DNA of 64,000 nucleotides from Ornithobacterium rhinotracheale DSM 15997 (GTDB lineage: Bacteria > Bacteroidota > Bacteroidia > Flavobacteriales > Weeksellaceae). Shown here in pieces: positions 63,086 through 64,000 of the stretch. Below the pieces are notes generated by a model. It saw nothing but the letters and a program-made list of their open reading frames with translations. It did not search any database and was not told the origin of the DNA. The stretch covers positions 2,284,001 to 2,348,000 of the forward strand of contig NC_018016.1 in the NCBI RefSeq assembly GCF_000265465.1. The letters are read 5' to 3'. The first letter of the stretch is position 1; each line of letters opens with the position of its first letter. Both the position numbers and the translations under genes were made by a program.

Positions 63086-64000
63086 CTCGAAAATTTTAGA
63101 ATTAAATCAGTTACATTTATCTTTCACGGAAGATATACAAAGATTTGCAAATAAGAGTATAAAAGATCTGTGTGAAGTAAGTAGTGACTTATTGGTTTTT
63201 CCCAATGTTTTAGGGTATCATAAAGATGATATTGGCTCAGCGACAATTTGCTACTATGATTCTATTAATAATACGCTCAAAACTAATAATATCTTAGGCT
63301 TTGTAGGATGTAATGATACTCAATTAAGCATAGTATCAAGATTCGATAATGATGAATTGTCTAAAAACTATTTTATGCATTATATGCTTCAGAGAGTATT
63401 TTCCATAAACTTATTTAATTTTGATACTGATTCCAATAAAGAATCCATATGGGATTTTCTAATTTATCTTTTTCCATATTTTTTAAAAAAAGCATTTTCT
63501 CAAGGAATATACAAGGCATATATTAGAAATGAATATAATAATGCGAATGTAAAGGGAGCAATAAATGTAACACGACATATCCGCCAAAATATTCCATTCC
63601 AAGGCAATGTAGCTTATACAACTCGAGAACATAGTTATGATAATTCTGTAACCCAATTAATTCGTCATACCATTGAGCACATTCGTTCAAAGAAGCTGGG
63701 TAATGGAGTACTTAATTCTGATACAGAAACTAGAGCTTTGGTTCAAAAAATTAATTACATAACACAAAATTCATATAAAAAATCACAACGACGAGCAATC
63801 ATATTAAAAAATATACAACCGATTTCGCATCCATACTTTACGGAATATAAAATTCTTCAAAAACTTTGTTTGAAGATACTCCGTCATGATAAAATAACTT
63901 ATGGCGAGAATAAGGATAAAGTTTATGGATTGTTGTTCGATGGTGCTTGGTTATGGGAAGAATATTTGAATACAATTTTAAAAGATGATTTCATACATCC
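63066..64000 (+). CDS. mcrC: McrC (endonuclease subunit of McrBC), cut by window edge
   Basis: At least 311 residues open to the window end. Starts MKVQDNSSKILELNQLHLSF; then FVGCNDTQLSIVSRFDNDEL, FLIYLFPYFLKKAF and RNEYNNANVKGAINVTRHI, the McrC pattern. The C-terminal nuclease site lies beyond the window. McrC docks on the McrB hexamer and cuts methylated DNA. It reads intact here, although mcrB is broken. Confidence 0.82.
   Translation, partial: MKVQDNSSKILELNQLHLSFTEDIQRFANKSIKDLCEVSSDLLVFPNVLGYHKDDIGSATICYYDSINNTLKTNNILGFVGCNDTQLSIVSRFDNDELSKNYFMHYMLQRVFSINLFNFDTDSNKESIWDFLIYLFPYFLKKAFSQGIYKAYIRNEYNNANVKGAINVTRHIRQNIPFQGNVAYTTREHSYDNSVTQLIRHTIEHIRSKKLGNGVLNSDTETRALVQKINYITQNSYKKSQRRAIILKNIQPISHPYFTEYKILQKLCLKILRHDKITYGENKDKVYGLLFDGAWLWEEYLNTILKDDFIH

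Overview
The window looks like the chromosome of a flavobacterium (Bacteroidota). It is AT-rich, the translation starts sit behind A-rich leaders without strong Shine-Dalgarno sequences, many promoters fit the Bacteroidota -7 box TAnnTTTG, and the host genes (DUF4294 protein, branched-chain aminotransferase, long-form Pta, half-size TauE, split radical SAM/DUF4130 pair) are typical of Flavobacteriales. The mix of genes with an IS982-family element would suit a Weeksellaceae member such as Ornithobacterium, but the genus is a guess.

Bases 1 to about 22,790 are the larger part of a Mu-like transposable prophage that runs off the left edge. Its regulatory end is at about 22.7 kb: 11-bp repeats, an S24-type repressor (+), and a divergent Ner-like regulator (-). 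Then come a MuA-like DDE transposase and a MuB-like ATPase (-) followed by a long minus-strand early operon of small proteins, most of unknown function, with DUF3164 and a possible GemA-like protein. One 67-residue member resembles the Acb2/Tad1 hairpin family of cyclic-nucleotide sponges, a possible anti-CBASS/anti-Thoeris protein. Late genes diverge from about 5.5 kb: terminase, gp36-like, DUF935 portal, MuF-like head protein with a toxin-like C-terminus, gpG-like and gp37-like proteins on +; and protease/scaffold, major capsid, sheath, tube, frameshifted tail chaperone and tape measure on -. Where the + head block meets the - early operon there are two independently promoted cargo genes (a secreted protein and a small HTH protein). 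Three more small + genes, each with its own promoter, lie between transposase and repressor. A conserved 40-42 nt RNA-like element with a T-arm-like geometry occurs three times in the prophage.

From 22.9 to 61 kb is ordinary host chromosome: mfd, ilvE, mnmD-nudix, a GNAT protein, an M14 peptidase, lpxK-pnp, pta-ackA (acetate/ATP overflow), a DUF4294 protein, an M42 peptidase, an IS982 element with 7-bp target duplications, thiD, the TPP-riboswitch-controlled operon thiS-thiC-tenI-thiE-thiG-thiH-thiF (-), tatC-kdsD, recQ (broken by a frameshift), tauE-like, clc channel, a lipoprotein, radical SAM/DUF4130 DNA-repair-like pair, an ABC exporter, truA and a YfcE-like phosphoesterase.

The right edge (61.3-64 kb) carries a McrBC type IV restriction locus in which mcrB has two nonsense codons and a frameshift while mcrC still reads open to the window edge. 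Short composite palindromic repeats flank the thi locus and the mcrBC locus.
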